Below, piece after piece: positions 1 to 7,136 of a stretch of 20,084 nucleotides of DNA (the first letter of the stretch is position 1; each line of letters begins with the position of its first letter). The DNA comes from an uncultured Lachnospiraceae bacterium (lineage in GTDB: Bacteria; Bacillota; Clostridia; Lachnospirales; Lachnospiraceae). The stretch spans positions 1 through 20,084 of the forward strand of contig CAJTPU010000033.1 in the NCBI GenBank assembly GCA_910578335.1, read 5' to 3'. The notes under the pieces are model-generated. The model saw nothing but the letters and a program-made list of their open reading frames with translations. It searched no databases and had not been told where the DNA came from. The position numbers and the translations under genes were made by a program.

Positions 1-43
1 TTAAGGGATTATTTACAGTCGGTGTAACATATGTTTGACAAAC

Positions 44-1447
44 CTACATATTTTTTTCGTACCACCACACCTTTTCCTTTGCCATATACAGTCCCAGCTT
101 CTCCTGCAGCTTAACGGAGGCTTTATTTTCCTCCACCACATAACCAAACGGCGTGTATCCCTTCTGCAGGGTTCTGTGAATCATAAAACTCTCTAACGCC
201 GTCCCCAGTCCCCGCCTTCGGTACGCAGGAAATACCGTAAGCATTCCCATGCTGCCTTCGGCATGTTCGCCGATAAAGCCCGCCAGTGTATTGTCTACAA
301 AAATACCAAACACCGCGCCGTTAGAAAGCCTGTCCAAAAGGTAAGCTTCATCCGTCAAATCATAGTGCGCAAGGAGCACTTCCAGATATTCGGCACCAAG
401 CTGTCTGATATCCTGCTGCTTTATGGGAGGGGCTTCCTTTCGGGTATATACCGCCTGTAAATCGCAGGAAGAAAGCGTCATATGCAGGCATTTTTCTATA
501 ACCTCTTCCATAAACGCCTGCTTTGCCGTCAAAAGCTTTGGCACCTCGCCGCCCTGCGCCAGAAACGACTCCAGTATCCGCTCCCCCGCCTCTTTGCTTT
601 TTACCGTAATCATAAGCGTACCGCTTTTTCTCTCTCTGAGAAGCGTCCCTTCCCTGTCATGGTAAAGAAGCTCCGCCTTTTCTCTGTAAATCAGCTCCGC
701 CATGTCCATATGATGCAGCTTATTCTGCAAAAGCTCCCTGCGGCACTGCATAAGCGCTTCATATGCTGCATACAAATCGGGTCTGCGGCACCGGGTCCGT
801 TCCTTTGCCTTTTGCCGCCTCCACTCCCGTATTCTTTTGTGGTCGCCTGACAAAAGCGCCTCTGGCACCCGTTCTCCCATCCACACTTCCGGTCTGGTAT
901 ACTGCGGATATTCCAGCAGATAACCGGAAAAGCTCTCCTCCATGACAGAGTCGCCATTGTGCAGTACGCCGGGCACCAGTCTGGCAATGGCGTCTATCAT
1001 CACAACCGCAGCCGGTTCCCCGCCCGTCAACACAAAATCCCCCAGCGACACATAGTCCGTCACCACCTGCTCCAAAACCCTCTCGTCGACCCCCTCATAA
1101 TGCCCGCACAAAAAAATCAAATCTTCTTCCTGTGCCAGCTCCTGCGCCATGCCCTGATGAAAGGTTCTGCCCTGCGGCGTCAGGTAAACGGTTCTTATTT
1201 TTCTGCCGCCGCCAATTCCGGCAAGCACGCTTTTGTAAGCATCATAAACAGGCTGCGCCTGCAGCAAAAGCCCTGCGCCGCCGCCATAAATATAATCATC
1301 GGTTTTTTTATGCTTATCCTCCGTAAAATCGCGGATATTCACCGCGTTGATACGGATGCTTCCCTTTTCCAGCGCCCTGCCTATCATGCTGCCTGAAAGC
1401 CCAGCCGTCACCAGTTCGGGAAACAGCGTCAATACATGGAAATTCAT
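44..1447 (-). CDS. trmD: tRNA (guanine37-N1)-methyltransferase TrmD fused to a C-terminal GNAT acetyltransferase domain
   Basis: The first ~243 of 467 residues are a SPOUT-class TrmD, which uses S-adenosylmethionine to make m1G37 in tRNAs and so prevents +1 frameshifting. Seen: YGGGAG at 54-59, CGHYEGVDERV at 114-124, the knot segment LGDFVLTGGEPAA at 135-147, PGVL at 159-162, YPQYTRP at 180-186 and RRPDL at 221-225. Position 171, where E. coli and Bacillus have the catalytic Asp of EDSF, is Glu. Ordinary TrmD is about 240-250 aa. Residues ~245-467 form an acetyltransferase-like module with the acetyl-CoA motif FPAYRRRGLGTALES at 406-420 and ENKASVKLQEKLGL at 440-453. The start is ATG at 1447, which overlaps the rimM stop as ATGA; the frame stays open upstream to 1516 but that part lies inside rimM. 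The GNAT substrate is unknown. The frame is continuous, so the fusion is not an annotation artefact unless there is a sequencing error. Confidence 0.95.
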   Translation of the reverse strand: MNFHVLTLFPELVTAGLSGSMIGRALEKGSIRINAVNIRDFTEDKHKKTDDYIYGGGAGLLLQAQPVYDAYKSVLAGIGGGRKIRTVYLTPQGRTFHQGMAQELAQEEDLIFLCGHYEGVDERVLEQVVTDYVSLGDFVLTGGEPAAVVMIDAIARLVPGVLHNGDSVMEESFSGYLLEYPQYTRPEVWMGERVPEALLSGDHKRIREWRRQKAKERTRCRRPDLYAAYEALMQCRRELLQNKLHHMDMAELIYREKAELLYHDREGTLLRERKSGTLMITVKSKEAGERILESFLAQGGEVPKLLTAKQAFMEEVIEKCLHMTLSSCDLQAVYTRKEAPPIKQQDIRQLGAEYLEVLLAHYDLTDEAYLLDRLSNGAVFGIFVDNTLAGFIGEHAEGSMGMLTVFPAYRRRGLGTALESFMIHRTLQKGYTPFGYVVEENKASVKLQEKLGLYMAKEKVWWYEKNM

Positions 1448-1974
1448 ATGTCCAGCAATCCTTCCAGCAAATGTACCGTCATTTTCTTTTCTTCTATATT
1501 TACGTCCAAAATACACTGCCTGATAGCGGGAATCAGAATTTCTTTTCCCGTCTCCCCGCCGTCGTCCTGTACCTGTCTGACAACATATACGTCATTGGCT
1601 CCCGTTGTAATCACATCCACAAGCCTTCCCAGACGGGCGCCCTCCTCCGTAAATACCTCTATATCAATCAAATCCGCAATAAAATACTCGTCTTTTTGCA
1701 GCTTTACTGCATCCTTACGCTCCACATACAGACTTTTCTGCCGATACTTTACCACATCATCGATGGTATCCAATCCTGTGAATTTCAGTATTACCATATT
1801 TTTGAAAAACTTCACCTGTTCAATCTGCAGGGGAATTTTTTCTTTTCCCGTATCCAGAAGCACCTGCTTCAGGCGCCGAAACCGTTTGGCATCATCCGTC
1901 GTCGGAAATACCTTGACTTCTCCTCTGATGCCATGCGTAGACGCAATAATGCCTACCTGTAATACATCCTCCAT
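1444..1974 (-). CDS. rimM: Ribosome maturation factor RimM
   Basis: RimM binds protein S19 and helps mature the 3' (head) domain of 16S rRNA in the 30S subunit. The 176-aa length is normal. The N-terminal beta-barrel domain carries the family opening VGIIASTHGIRGEVKVFP (residues 7-24), and the C-terminal PRC-barrel-like domain includes DVITTGANDVYVV followed by ILIPAI. The start ATG has AAGGA about 7 bases upstream. The gene follows khpA after an intrinsic terminator and is followed immediately by trmD with a 4-base ATGA overlap, so the two are probably translationally coupled. The rpsP-rimM-trmD order is conserved widely in bacteria. Confidence 0.96.
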   Translation of the reverse strand: MEDVLQVGIIASTHGIRGEVKVFPTTDDAKRFRRLKQVLLDTGKEKIPLQIEQVKFFKNMVILKFTGLDTIDDVVKYRQKSLYVERKDAVKLQKDEYFIADLIDIEVFTEEGARLGRLVDVITTGANDVYVVRQVQDDGGETGKEILIPAIRQCILDVNIEEKKMTVHLLEGLLDI

Positions 1975-1998
1975 ACTTTTTCCTTTCCCGTTACGTGT

Positions 1999-2027
1999 AA
2001 AAACAGGGGCGTTTTAAAACGCCCCTG
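1999..2027 (-). terminator. Intrinsic terminator or attenuator between khpA and rimM
   Basis: A perfect 24-base palindrome (2004-2027) gives a stem of up to ten pairs, including CAGGGGCG/CGCCCCTG, around an A/T centre. On the minus strand it is followed directly by five T residues (1999-2003). It begins 31 bases after the khpA stop and lies 25 bases before the rimM start. It has the complete form of a rho-independent terminator within an otherwise continuous operon. No promoter for rimM was found between the hairpin and the start codon, so partial read-through is inferred. Confidence 0.82.
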
Positions 2028-2058
2028 CATAAGTGCAGCATACGCGGTTTACCTGCTG

Positions 2059-2286
2059 TCAGATAATCTCCACATCTACCCGCAGATTTTCTTTGGATGA
2101 CGCTGCCTTTACGACAGAACGGATTGCCTTCGCAATCCTTCCCTGCTTACCGATGACCTTACCCATATCGGATGCAGCAACATGAAGTTCCACTGTGACA
2201 TTTTTTCCTTCTGTCTTTTCTGTTACTACCACTTCATCGGGATTATCGACAAGTGCTTTTGCAATTACTTCAACCAATTCCTTCAT
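2059..2286 (-). CDS. khpA: KH-domain RNA-binding protein KhpA (YlqC/YmdB-type)
   Basis: This is a 75-aa single KH-domain protein. It carries the RNA-binding GxxG loop in the segment MGKVIGKQGRIAKAIR. Proteins of this family (KhpA in pneumococcus, YlqC in Bacillus) bind RNA, can pair with KhpB/EloR, and are encoded between rpsP and rimM, as here. The start is ATG at 2286, with GGAGGTGG ending about 4 bases upstream; an in-frame GTG at 2304 is a poorer choice because it lies upstream of that site. It follows rpsP by 33 bases and a terminator hairpin follows its stop codon. Confidence 0.93.
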   Translation of the reverse strand: MKELVEVIAKALVDNPDEVVVTEKTEGKNVTVELHVAASDMGKVIGKQGRIAKAIRSVVKAASSKENLRVDVEII

Positions 2287-2319
2287 AATCCACCTCCCAG
2301 GCACATCGTTAGCAGGAAA

Positions 2320-2565
2320 CTATTTTTCAATGCCGGCAATCTTAAACAGCTTACCTACAACTTCCGTAGGCTGTGCGCCGTTTGCCAGCCACTTCTTAGC
2401 CAGCTCCTCATTGATTTTGAATGTGCTGGGCTCTGTGCTGGGGTCGTAGGTTCCGATTTCCTCGATGCACTTGCCGTCTCTGGGAGAACGGGAATCTGCA
2501 ACTACGATTCTATAAAAAGGAGCCTTCTTCTGTCCCATTCTTCTCAATCTGATTTTTACTGCCAT
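2320..2565 (-). CDS. rpsP: 30S ribosomal protein S16
   Basis: S16 binds 16S rRNA and helps assemble the 5' domain of the 30S subunit. The sequence opens MAVKIRLRRMGQKKAPFYRI, continues with VADSRSPRDGK and EEIGTYDP, and is 81 aa, normal for the family. There are two nearby ATG codons (2571 and 2565). The second is preferred because GGAGG lies 9 bases before it but only 3 before the first, and because the family begins MAVKIRL. It lies 82 bases downstream of ffh with no convincing promoter or terminator in the gap, so it is probably co-transcribed with ylxM-ffh. Confidence 0.97.
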   Translation of the reverse strand: MAVKIRLRRMGQKKAPFYRIVVADSRSPRDGKCIEEIGTYDPSTEPSTFKINEELAKKWLANGAQPTEVVGKLFKIAGIEK

Positions 2566-2647
2566 GTTCATTCACCTCCGCAAATTTAATATTTATTTAT
2601 GATAAGGTCTTTTCTTTAGAAAATTCCATTATCTGTCATGATTACGG

Positions 2648-4018
2648 CTAAAAAGGAAAACGCCCTTTCCCGCCAAGACCGGGGAAGCCGCCAAGACCAA
2701 ACCCTTTGCGCTTACCTCCGCCAAACTGTTTCATCATCTTCTGACTCTGTTCAAACTGCTTGATAAACCGGTTAACCTGTGCAATATCCACGCCGGCACC
2801 CTTTGCAATCCTGTGCTTTCGCTGAGGCGACAGAAGCTTGGGATTTCTTCTCTCAGCGGGCGTCATGGAAAGCACAATGGCTTCCATATGGGCAAGCTGT
2901 TTGTCATCGACCATGGATTCAATATCGCCCATCTTGCTCCCCATACCGGGCATCATACCCAATATGGCGGAAAGCCCTCCCAGCTTTTTCATCTGTTTCA
3001 TGCTCTCCAGATAGTCTTCAAAGTCAAATTTCCCCTTCTTCATGCGGGCAGCCATTTCTTTTTCCTTGTCCGCATCGATATCGATATTTGCCTGTACCTT
3101 GTCAATAAAGGACAGGACATCTCCCATACCCAGAATACGGCTCGCCATTCTGTCCGGATAAAACTGCTCCAAATCAGAGAGCTTTTCTCCCATACCTACA
3201 TACAAAATCGGCTTGCCTGTCACCGCTTTGACAGAAAGCGCCGCACCGCCCCTGGTATCGCCGTCCATCTTGGACAATACCACGCCGTCTATGCCGACCT
3301 TCTCGTCAAACTCCTTTGCCACATTGACTGCATCCTGACCGGTCATGGCATCCACTACAAGAAGCGTCTGGTGCACTTCTATCTCGGACTTGATTTCCTG
3401 AAGCTCCTGCATCATGCCCTCGTCAATGTGCAGTCTGCCCGCCGTATCCAAAATCACAACGTTATGTCCGTTCTTCGCCGCGTGCTCCAAGGCTGCTTTG
3501 GCGATATCCACAGGCTTGTGCCCCGTCCCCATGGAAAAGACGTCCACCTCCTGCTTTGCACCGTTTACCTGTAGCTGCTCAATAGCGGCAGGACGGTAAA
3601 TATCACATGCTGCCAAAAGAGTTTTTTTGCCCTTTTGCTTCAGCTTTCCTGCAATCTTGGCTGTTGTCGTCGTTTTACCTGCGCCCTGCAGACCCGCCAT
3701 CATAATAACAGTGACTGCCTTGCCGGGCTGCATACGTATCTCCGTGGTCTCGGAACCCATCAGGGCAATCATCTCTTCATTTACGATTTTGATTACCATC
3801 TGTCCGGGATTCAATCCGTTCAGCACATCGGTTCCTACCGCACGCTCTTCCACGGATTTGACAAACTGCTTTACCACGCGGAAGTTGACATCGGCTTCCA
3901 GCAGCGCCATTTTTACTTCCTTGAGCGCGTTCTTCACATCCGCTTCCGTCAGGCGCCCCTTGCCTCTCAGACCTTTGAATATATTCTGTAGTTTATCTGT
4001 TAAGCTCTCAAATGCCAT
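2648..4018 (-). CDS. ffh: Signal recognition particle GTPase Ffh (SRP54)
   Basis: Ffh with SRP RNA binds signal sequences of nascent membrane and secreted proteins and docks with FtsY at the membrane. Domains in the 456-aa protein: N domain ~1-95; G domain with P-loop GLQGAGKTTT (109-118), DIYRPAA (139-145), DTAGRL (191-196) and SKMDGDTRGG (249-258); methionine-rich M domain from ~300, with the SRP-RNA-binding stretch QRKHRIAKGAG at 399-409 and a Gly/Phe-rich tail. The start is ATG at 4018, with GGGGA 6 bases upstream; a GTG two codons earlier is less likely. The gene is 21 bases downstream of ylxM, the usual Gram-positive arrangement. Its receptor FtsY is encoded 6.3 kb upstream. Confidence 0.98.
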   Translation of the reverse strand: MAFESLTDKLQNIFKGLRGKGRLTEADVKNALKEVKMALLEADVNFRVVKQFVKSVEERAVGTDVLNGLNPGQMVIKIVNEEMIALMGSETTEIRMQPGKAVTVIMMAGLQGAGKTTTTAKIAGKLKQKGKKTLLAACDIYRPAAIEQLQVNGAKQEVDVFSMGTGHKPVDIAKAALEHAAKNGHNVVILDTAGRLHIDEGMMQELQEIKSEIEVHQTLLVVDAMTGQDAVNVAKEFDEKVGIDGVVLSKMDGDTRGGAALSVKAVTGKPILYVGMGEKLSDLEQFYPDRMASRILGMGDVLSFIDKVQANIDIDADKEKEMAARMKKGKFDFEDYLESMKQMKKLGGLSAILGMMPGMGSKMGDIESMVDDKQLAHMEAIVLSMTPAERRNPKLLSPQRKHRIAKGAGVDIAQVNRFIKQFEQSQKMMKQFGGGKRKGFGLGGFPGLGGKGRFPF

Positions 4019-4039
4019 ATGCACTCCCCGTATCTGCCG

Positions 4040-4399
4040 TTACAATTCTTCCAGAAGCCTGTTTAAAAGCTCCTTGACCTCCAAAAGCCCCTCCTGCGGC
4101 GCTTCTTCTCTATTTCGATGTAAAATCTCTGTCTCCGTCAGCTTAAGTGCTTCTAAAATCGTCTTTTTCGCCTCCGCAAAACGAGCCGCCAAGTGCAGTT
4201 TTTCTTCATAGCCGCACAATATTTTGTCGCAGCGTTTTATTAAATCATGCACTCCCTGCCTGCTGATGCCTTCTTCCTCAGCAATCTCCGAAAGGGACAT
4301 ATCGTTGTACACTGCCTCTTCATAAATCCTGCGCTGATGCTTTGTCAGAAGCTCGCCATAAAAATCATACAAGAGACCCTGTTCAAAAATCCTTTCCAT
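4040..4399 (-). CDS. ylxM: YlxM family helix-turn-helix protein, SRP operon accessory
   Basis: This is a 119-aa sigma-70 region 4-like helix-turn-helix protein. Seen: YDFYGELLTKHQRRIYE near the N-terminus, then the helix-turn-helix MSLSEIAEEEGISRQGVHD, then a charged helical C-terminus. YlxM is encoded just before ffh in most Firmicutes; in Streptococcus it has been reported to interact with SRP components, so it is regarded as a modulator of SRP rather than a sigma factor. The start is ATG at 4399, with AGGA just upstream. The reading frame stays open to 4528, but the extra part contains the promoter and terminator described separately and does not resemble the family. Confidence 0.93.
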   Translation of the reverse strand: MERIFEQGLLYDFYGELLTKHQRRIYEEAVYNDMSLSEIAEEEGISRQGVHDLIKRCDKILCGYEEKLHLAARFAEAKKTILEALKLTETEILHRNREEAPQEGLLEVKELLNRLLEEL

Positions 4400-4442
4400 T
4401 TTTCCTGTGTCCTTCCTTGCTTTTGTCCGCGACACCTTAGCA

Positions 4443-4471
4443 AGTGTACTACAAATAAAAAGATGTGTCAA
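4443..4471 (-). promoter_or_regulatory. Sigma-A promoter of the ylxM-ffh-rpsP operon
   Basis: On the minus strand the -35 box is TTGACA (4466-4471) and the -10 box is TACACT (4443-4448), separated by exactly 17 bases. The ylxM start codon lies 44 bases beyond the -10 box. The -35 box lies inside the descending arm of the hairpin that terminates the upstream gene. Confidence 0.75.
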
Positions 4472-4491
4472 GTATTTTTTCTTGACACATC
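4453..4491 (-). terminator. Intrinsic terminator after the metallophosphoesterase gene, overlapping the ylxM promoter
   Basis: There is a perfect 11-bp inverted repeat (4462-4472 with 4481-4491) and an 8-base A/T loop. On the minus strand the stem is followed by TTTTTATTT. It begins 41 bases after the metallophosphoesterase stop codon. The T-rich tail doubles as the spacer of the ylxM promoter. Confidence 0.75.
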
Positions 4492-4531
4492 CCTGTTTCA
4501 TCGTCAAAGACGCCGCCTCTGCGCACAATCC

Positions 4532-5128
4532 TCACACATCAATTTCAAAAATATATTTTTCATAGGCATTCACCACCTGCGTTTCATGATAGCTCGACAG
4601 CCGCGGAAGCTTCCTGCTGTAATTTAAATGCACATGCCCATGGACAAAAAAAGACGGTTTATACTTATCAAGCAGCATACGAAATGCCTCAAAGCCCCTG
4701 TGGGGCAAATCCTCGCCGTCGTTTAGCCGGTAGGCAGGGGAATGGGTCAGAAGAATGTCAAAGCCCTGATTGTATTTCAGCCTCCACCACAGCTTTCTGA
4801 CGCGTCTGTGCATCTGTGTCTGCGTATACTGGTGGGTTCCCGGCTTATAGCGCATGGAGCCCCCGAGCCCCAGTATGCGGACTCCCTTATACACATAGAT
4901 TTTATCCTCAATACAGATACAGCCTTCCGGCGGCACCTCTTCGTACCTGTCGTCATGATTGCCATGCACATATAGAACCGGCGCATGTGTAAAGGTAGCC
5001 AGAAAAGACAAATACTGCGGCTTCAAATCCCCACAGGAAAGAATCAAATCAATTCCCTCCAGATAACTTTTATCAAAATAATCCCATAATAGCTTTGATT
5101 CCTGGTCTGCAATTGCCAAAATTTTCAT
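4532..5128 (-). CDS. Calcineurin-like metallophosphoesterase
   Basis: This 198-aa protein has the metal-binding motifs of the metallophosphoesterase fold in order: D8 of IADQES, GD at 33-34, GNHD at 56-59, H129 in THSPAY, and HGHVH at 163-167. The first motif is D-x-E (D8, E10) where the family usually has D-x-H. No signal peptide is seen, so it should be cytoplasmic. The substrate cannot be read from the sequence; candidates are cyclic nucleotides, nucleotides or other phosphoesters. It is 43 bases downstream of the BMP-domain gene and is followed by a terminator, so it is probably the last gene of the YitT-AraC-BMP unit. Its ribosome binding site is weak. Confidence 0.88.
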   Translation of the reverse strand: MKILAIADQESKLLWDYFDKSYLEGIDLILSCGDLKPQYLSFLATFTHAPVLYVHGNHDDRYEEVPPEGCICIEDKIYVYKGVRILGLGGSMRYKPGTHQYTQTQMHRRVRKLWWRLKYNQGFDILLTHSPAYRLNDGEDLPHRGFEAFRMLLDKYKPSFFVHGHVHLNYSRKLPRLSSYHETQVVNAYEKYIFEIDV

Positions 5129-5171
5129 TAGACGTTCCCATTTCTTCTTTCATTCACTCTTTGGTAAACCC

Positions 5172-7109
5172 TTATGCCTCAAGCGCCTCTAGACTGCTTA
5201 ATCCCTGCATCTTTGTAACCGCACGCGCTTCCTCGGTCAAATCCAGAATGGAGGGAATGCTTCCTACCACATTTTCCGCCAGCCAGTCCATAGTGATAAT
5301 TTCTTTTGGCGAAATAGTCTGCTCTGCTTTATTCATAACGGTTCCGTCCTGCGAAAGCATCTCGCCCGAAAAAGGAACCAGTACATCCGCGCATATATTG
5401 CTGCGCAGCAAATCTACCAGCCGTTTTGTCCCCTGCGGCAAATCCTGCGAGCAAATCAAATCCACCACGCCGGCGGACATGCCCCACCAGTAATTGATAG
5501 CGCGGTTTCCTATGGCGGCATCATCATCCTTCCACGTACCGTTCAATATGGTACGGACAATCTTCTCATAAAGTTTTCCCCAGTGCCACGTAGTCATGGC
5601 AAGATTATCAGGCGTCTCCCCACAGGTATGGTAAAGCCCGAAACGCCGGGATGCATTGCCGGGCGACGTCATATCCTGGTCCATAATATAGTTGATTTCA
5701 GGGTCTTTTAAGATTTCCACCGGACGCTCCTTCAAAGTACTCCAGTCCAGATAGACCTTAACATTGGGATTTACCATCCTTGCTCCCAGCGCAAAGGCAT
5801 TTATATTCGCTGCCATACCGTAAATCGGATAGTTGGCAATATAACCTATCTTGTTGGTGGTAGTCATGGAGCCTGCAATGGCGCCTGCCAGAAACTTCGC
5901 TTCATACATTCTCCCATAATAGGTTCGCAGCGTGGGGTGTGAAGTATTTAGGGAACAGTTCAAAATCTTCACATTCGGGTGATTTGCCGCTACCTTTAAG
6001 CTTGCGGGTATCATAACCGGCGTCGTTGTAAAGAGCACATTGTAGCTATCCTTTACAATCTGCTCCATCATCTCCAAATCATTTTCCCCGGCAGTCACAT
6101 TCTCAAACGCTTTTGTCTCTACCTGTCCGGGAAATACATTTTCCAGATACAGTCTTCCAAGCTCATGGCTGTAAGTCCAGCTTGAGGTTCTGTGCGTCTT
6201 CTCATACAAAAATGCAATCTTAACCTTATTCAGATTATCCGGCAGAATCAGGTTCAGCAAATTTTTATAAATATTGTGGGAAGCTTCCTTTTTGGAAGGT
6301 TCCATGGACAATTCTATCGACTGTTCCTCCGTCAGCACCAAAAATTCATCCCAGATATTCGAAAGGTCCTTCTTAATATCCTGCACGGTTTTCTGCTTCG
6401 TCTCCTGATACCCGTACACGGTGATAAATGCTAACAATGCATCTCCCACCGTAATAGGCAGTTTTTTCCCGCCCTTTGCCTCAAATGCCTTTCGAAAGCA
6501 AATATACACGTTATTAAATTCTATCCGGTCATCATAGCTCCATTTTTCTCCCTTGGGCGTGCCAATCTGCGAAAGCAGTCTGGCAAACCTGCCCGCTTCG
6601 CTGAAATTAATATAATTGATGCCGGTCACCGCATAGAAATCCAGAAATTCATAATAGATGATGTTTTCCTTTGTATCGCTGCGTTTGGGAACGACACGAA
6701 TTACATTGCAGGGCACGCTGTATGCATCCAGATATTTCAAGACGCTGATTCGCTTATTGCCCTCCAGCACATAAAACCGGTTCATAAACTCGTAAACCTT
6801 AACCGGGTCTCTAAGTCCCTCCTCCTGCAGGGAGGTATACAGCCGTATCCACTTATTTGCAAATTCCGAGTATGTGTCTAAAAGCGGCATAAAATTAGCT
6901 GCAAAGGCATTGGTTCTGCCCCTCGTTCTGGTTCCCACAATCAGCTCCAGCGGAACCTCGCACAGTCCAAGGCTCACCTCATATTCTACCTTCACATAAG
7001 ATAAAATTTCATCCAGTGCGGGCAGATAGGGATAATCGCCCTTCATCAGACGGTTACGGTATTCCTTTTGTCCTGCTTTTAATGCGCTGCTATATTTTTC
7101 GTATGACAT
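5172..7109 (-). CDS. ParB/sulfiredoxin-like domain fused to a BMP-family ligand-binding domain, cytoplasmic
   Basis: This is a 645-aa two-part protein. Residues ~50-140 resemble a ParB N-terminal/sulfiredoxin-like domain, with VLEGNKRISVLKYL (114-127) matching the G-x-x-R box, then VPCNVIRVVP. Residues ~295-580 match the BMP (PnrA/Med) periplasmic-binding fold: AKFLAGAIAGSMTTTNKIGY (404-423), INAFALGARMVNPNVKVYLD (436-455) and YHTCGETPDNLAMTTWHWGKLYE in pieces at 493-515. The family normally binds nucleosides for ABC import as a lipoprotein, but this protein has no signal peptide or lipobox, and no permease or ATPase lies nearby. It is therefore inferred to be an intracellular sensor. GAGAGGT precedes the ATG start. 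It follows the AraC gene by 27 bases. The specific function is not known. Confidence 0.85.
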   Translation of the reverse strand: MSYEKYSSALKAGQKEYRNRLMKGDYPYLPALDEILSYVKVEYEVSLGLCEVPLELIVGTRTRGRTNAFAANFMPLLDTYSEFANKWIRLYTSLQEEGLRDPVKVYEFMNRFYVLEGNKRISVLKYLDAYSVPCNVIRVVPKRSDTKENIIYYEFLDFYAVTGINYINFSEAGRFARLLSQIGTPKGEKWSYDDRIEFNNVYICFRKAFEAKGGKKLPITVGDALLAFITVYGYQETKQKTVQDIKKDLSNIWDEFLVLTEEQSIELSMEPSKKEASHNIYKNLLNLILPDNLNKVKIAFLYEKTHRTSSWTYSHELGRLYLENVFPGQVETKAFENVTAGENDLEMMEQIVKDSYNVLFTTTPVMIPASLKVAANHPNVKILNCSLNTSHPTLRTYYGRMYEAKFLAGAIAGSMTTTNKIGYIANYPIYGMAANINAFALGARMVNPNVKVYLDWSTLKERPVEILKDPEINYIMDQDMTSPGNASRRFGLYHTCGETPDNLAMTTWHWGKLYEKIVRTILNGTWKDDDAAIGNRAINYWWGMSAGVVDLICSQDLPQGTKRLVDLLRSNICADVLVPFSGEMLSQDGTVMNKAEQTISPKEIITMDWLAENVVGSIPSILDLTEEARAVTKMQGLSSLEALEA

Positions 7110-7136
7110 ATTGACCTCTCTTTTTCTTCCTGACTA

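Noticed and set aside
1448..1516. N-terminal extension of TrmD by 23 codons
   Set aside because: It lies wholly inside rimM, does not resemble TrmD, and the ATG at 1447 gives the family-typical start and an ATGA overlap.
3627..4211. Plus-strand open frame antisense to ffh and ylxM
   Set aside because: It is a low-complexity Ser-rich shadow crossing two well supported genes.
4400..4528. N-terminal extension of YlxM by 43 codons
   Set aside because: The region holds the terminator of the upstream gene and the ylxM promoter, and the extension does not resemble YlxM.
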